DNA of 64,000 bases from Mesorhizobium erdmanii USDA 3471. GTDB lineage: Bacteria; Pseudomonadota; Alphaproteobacteria; Rhizobiales; Rhizobiaceae. Below, piece by piece: positions 63,375 through 64,000 of the stretch. Under the pieces are notes generated by a model, which saw only the letters and a program-made list of their open reading frames with translations, was not told the origin of the DNA and did not search any database. The stretch lies in the NCBI RefSeq assembly GCF_000472705.1, contig NZ_KI421453.1, positions 372,001 through 436,000 of the forward strand, given 5' to 3'. The translations under genes were made by a program, and so were the position numbers. Position 1 is the first letter of the stretch. Each line of letters begins with the position of its first letter.

Positions 63375-64000
63375 TTAGCCGAGCTCGATCTCGTGGGCTT
63401 GCAGGTAGTCGCGGTTCATCTCGACCCCGAGGCCAGGCCTTGACGTCAGCTTGAGGTTGCCGTTCGAAACGTCGAGCGGCCTGTCGATGAGGTGATCATA
63501 TTTGCCAAGGTTCCATTCCGACGTTTCGAGCTTGTAGAAGTTCGGGACGGTCATCATCACCTGCGCTCCGGCGACCACGTTGATCGGCCCCGCGGCGTCG
63601 TGAGGCGAGACCGGGATGTAGTAGGCTTCGCACAGAGCTGAGATCTTCTTGAGTTCGGTAATGCCGCCGGTCCAGGTAACGTCCGGCATGATGTAGTCAG
63701 CGAGCTTGTTCTCCAGCACTGGCACGAAATCCCACTTCGTGTGGCCGCGCTCGCCCCACGAGATGGCGGCACTGACCTTTTCACGCACCTGCTTGAGCGC
63801 GTTAAGGCTTTCGGGAGGACAGGGCTCCTCGAACCAGTCAATCTGGCCGGCTTCCTCGAGGCTCCGGCAGAGGCGAATGGCGGTGGGAACGTCGAAGCGG
63901 CCATGCGCATCGATGAGGATGTCGACGTCGGGGCCTGCCGTTTCGCGGATCAGCGCCGTGAGTTCGGCCGCTTCGCGTTCATCCTTGCGGGTCATGCTGC
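63375..64000 (-). CDS. enolase-superfamily protein (5' end outside window)
   Basis: C-terminal part, about 208 residues, of a third enolase-superfamily protein; the frame is open to the window edge and the N-terminal capping domain is missing. The barrel motifs [42 protein letters not shown] and SPHDAAGPI supply metal ligands and late active-site His. It differs clearly from the two downstream paralogues. Same strand, 52 bp before the second enolase gene, so one transcript is likely. Confidence 0.84.
   Translation of the reverse strand, partial: SMTRKDEREAAELTALIRETAGPDVDILIDAHGRFDVPTAIRLCRSLEEAGQIDWFEEPCPPESLNALKQVREKVSAAISWGERGHTKWDFVPVLENKLADYIMPDVTWTGGITELKKISALCEAYYIPVSPHDAAGPINVVAGAQVMMTVPNFYKLETSEWNLGKYDHLIDRPLDVSNGNLKLTSRPGLGVEMNRDYLQAHEIELG

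Noticed and set aside
1-64000. tRNA, rRNA, integrase, transposase or attachment sites marking the T6SS as an island.
   Set aside because: None recognised in either strand, so horizontal transfer of the locus cannot be claimed from this window.

Overview
The window is high-GC, densely coding DNA typical of an alphaproteobacterium of the order Rhizobiales. Gene content (imp-type type VI secretion, arginase/ornithine cyclodeaminase with a divergent AsnC-family regulator, several SDR and enolase-superfamily genes) and three 104-bp paired-palindrome intergenic elements resembling rhizobial RIME repeats point to Mesorhizobium or a close relative; the genus is inference. No rRNA, tRNA, CRISPR array, transposase or phage gene was seen.

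Layout. (1) 2-5865, plus strand: a probable catabolic operon of an MFS transporter (cut by the window edge), two SDR dehydrogenases, an NAD-dependent epimerase/dehydratase, a PuuE-like deacetylase and a dihydroorotase-like amidohydrolase. (2) 5906-9276: a small lipoprotein, and a LysR regulator divergent from an SDR and a small NADP-binding oxidoreductase. (3) 9322-11886: arginase and ornithine cyclodeaminase (arginine to ornithine to proline), divergent from an Lrp/AsnC regulator. (4) 11934-51178: a large type VI secretion system (T6SS) locus. (5) 51365-59870: a block of exported caspase-fold proteins with OmpA-type and lipoprotein partners. (6) 60220-64000, minus strand: three enolase-superfamily genes and a NIPSNAP protein, the last enolase gene running off the window.

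The T6SS locus has tssH (ClpV) divergent from tssA-B-C-hcp-E-F-G-fha1-tssJ-K-L1-M1-tagF, followed with tight overlaps by DUF2169, a ketosynthase-like protein, a DUF4150 (PAAR-like) protein with a C-terminal extension, and a repeat protein that could be its immunity partner. Facing it are vgrG, a DUF6484 protein and an apparently truncated TIGR02270-like gene. A second set, fha2-tssL2-tssM2, then precedes pppA (PP2C phosphatase) and ppkA (Ser/Thr kinase), followed by a DUF1036 protein and a membrane-anchored M23 peptidase/lysozyme-like enzyme. There is one sheath, one tube and one baseplate set, but two FHA/TssL/TssM sets.

The most interesting part is the T6SS-adjacent caspase block. Three exported caspase-fold proteins lie beside an OmpA protein, a YceI-OmpA fusion, a tiny Gly-rich lipoprotein and a possible DUF6931-like protein. 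One caspase gene is split by a 104-bp palindromic repeat; removing exactly 104 bp (51734-51837) rejoins the frame and brings the catalytic His and Cys back into one protein. Another ends in a CxxCH motif, and a third carries Sel1-like repeats. How these connect to secretion is not shown by the sequence and is the main open question.
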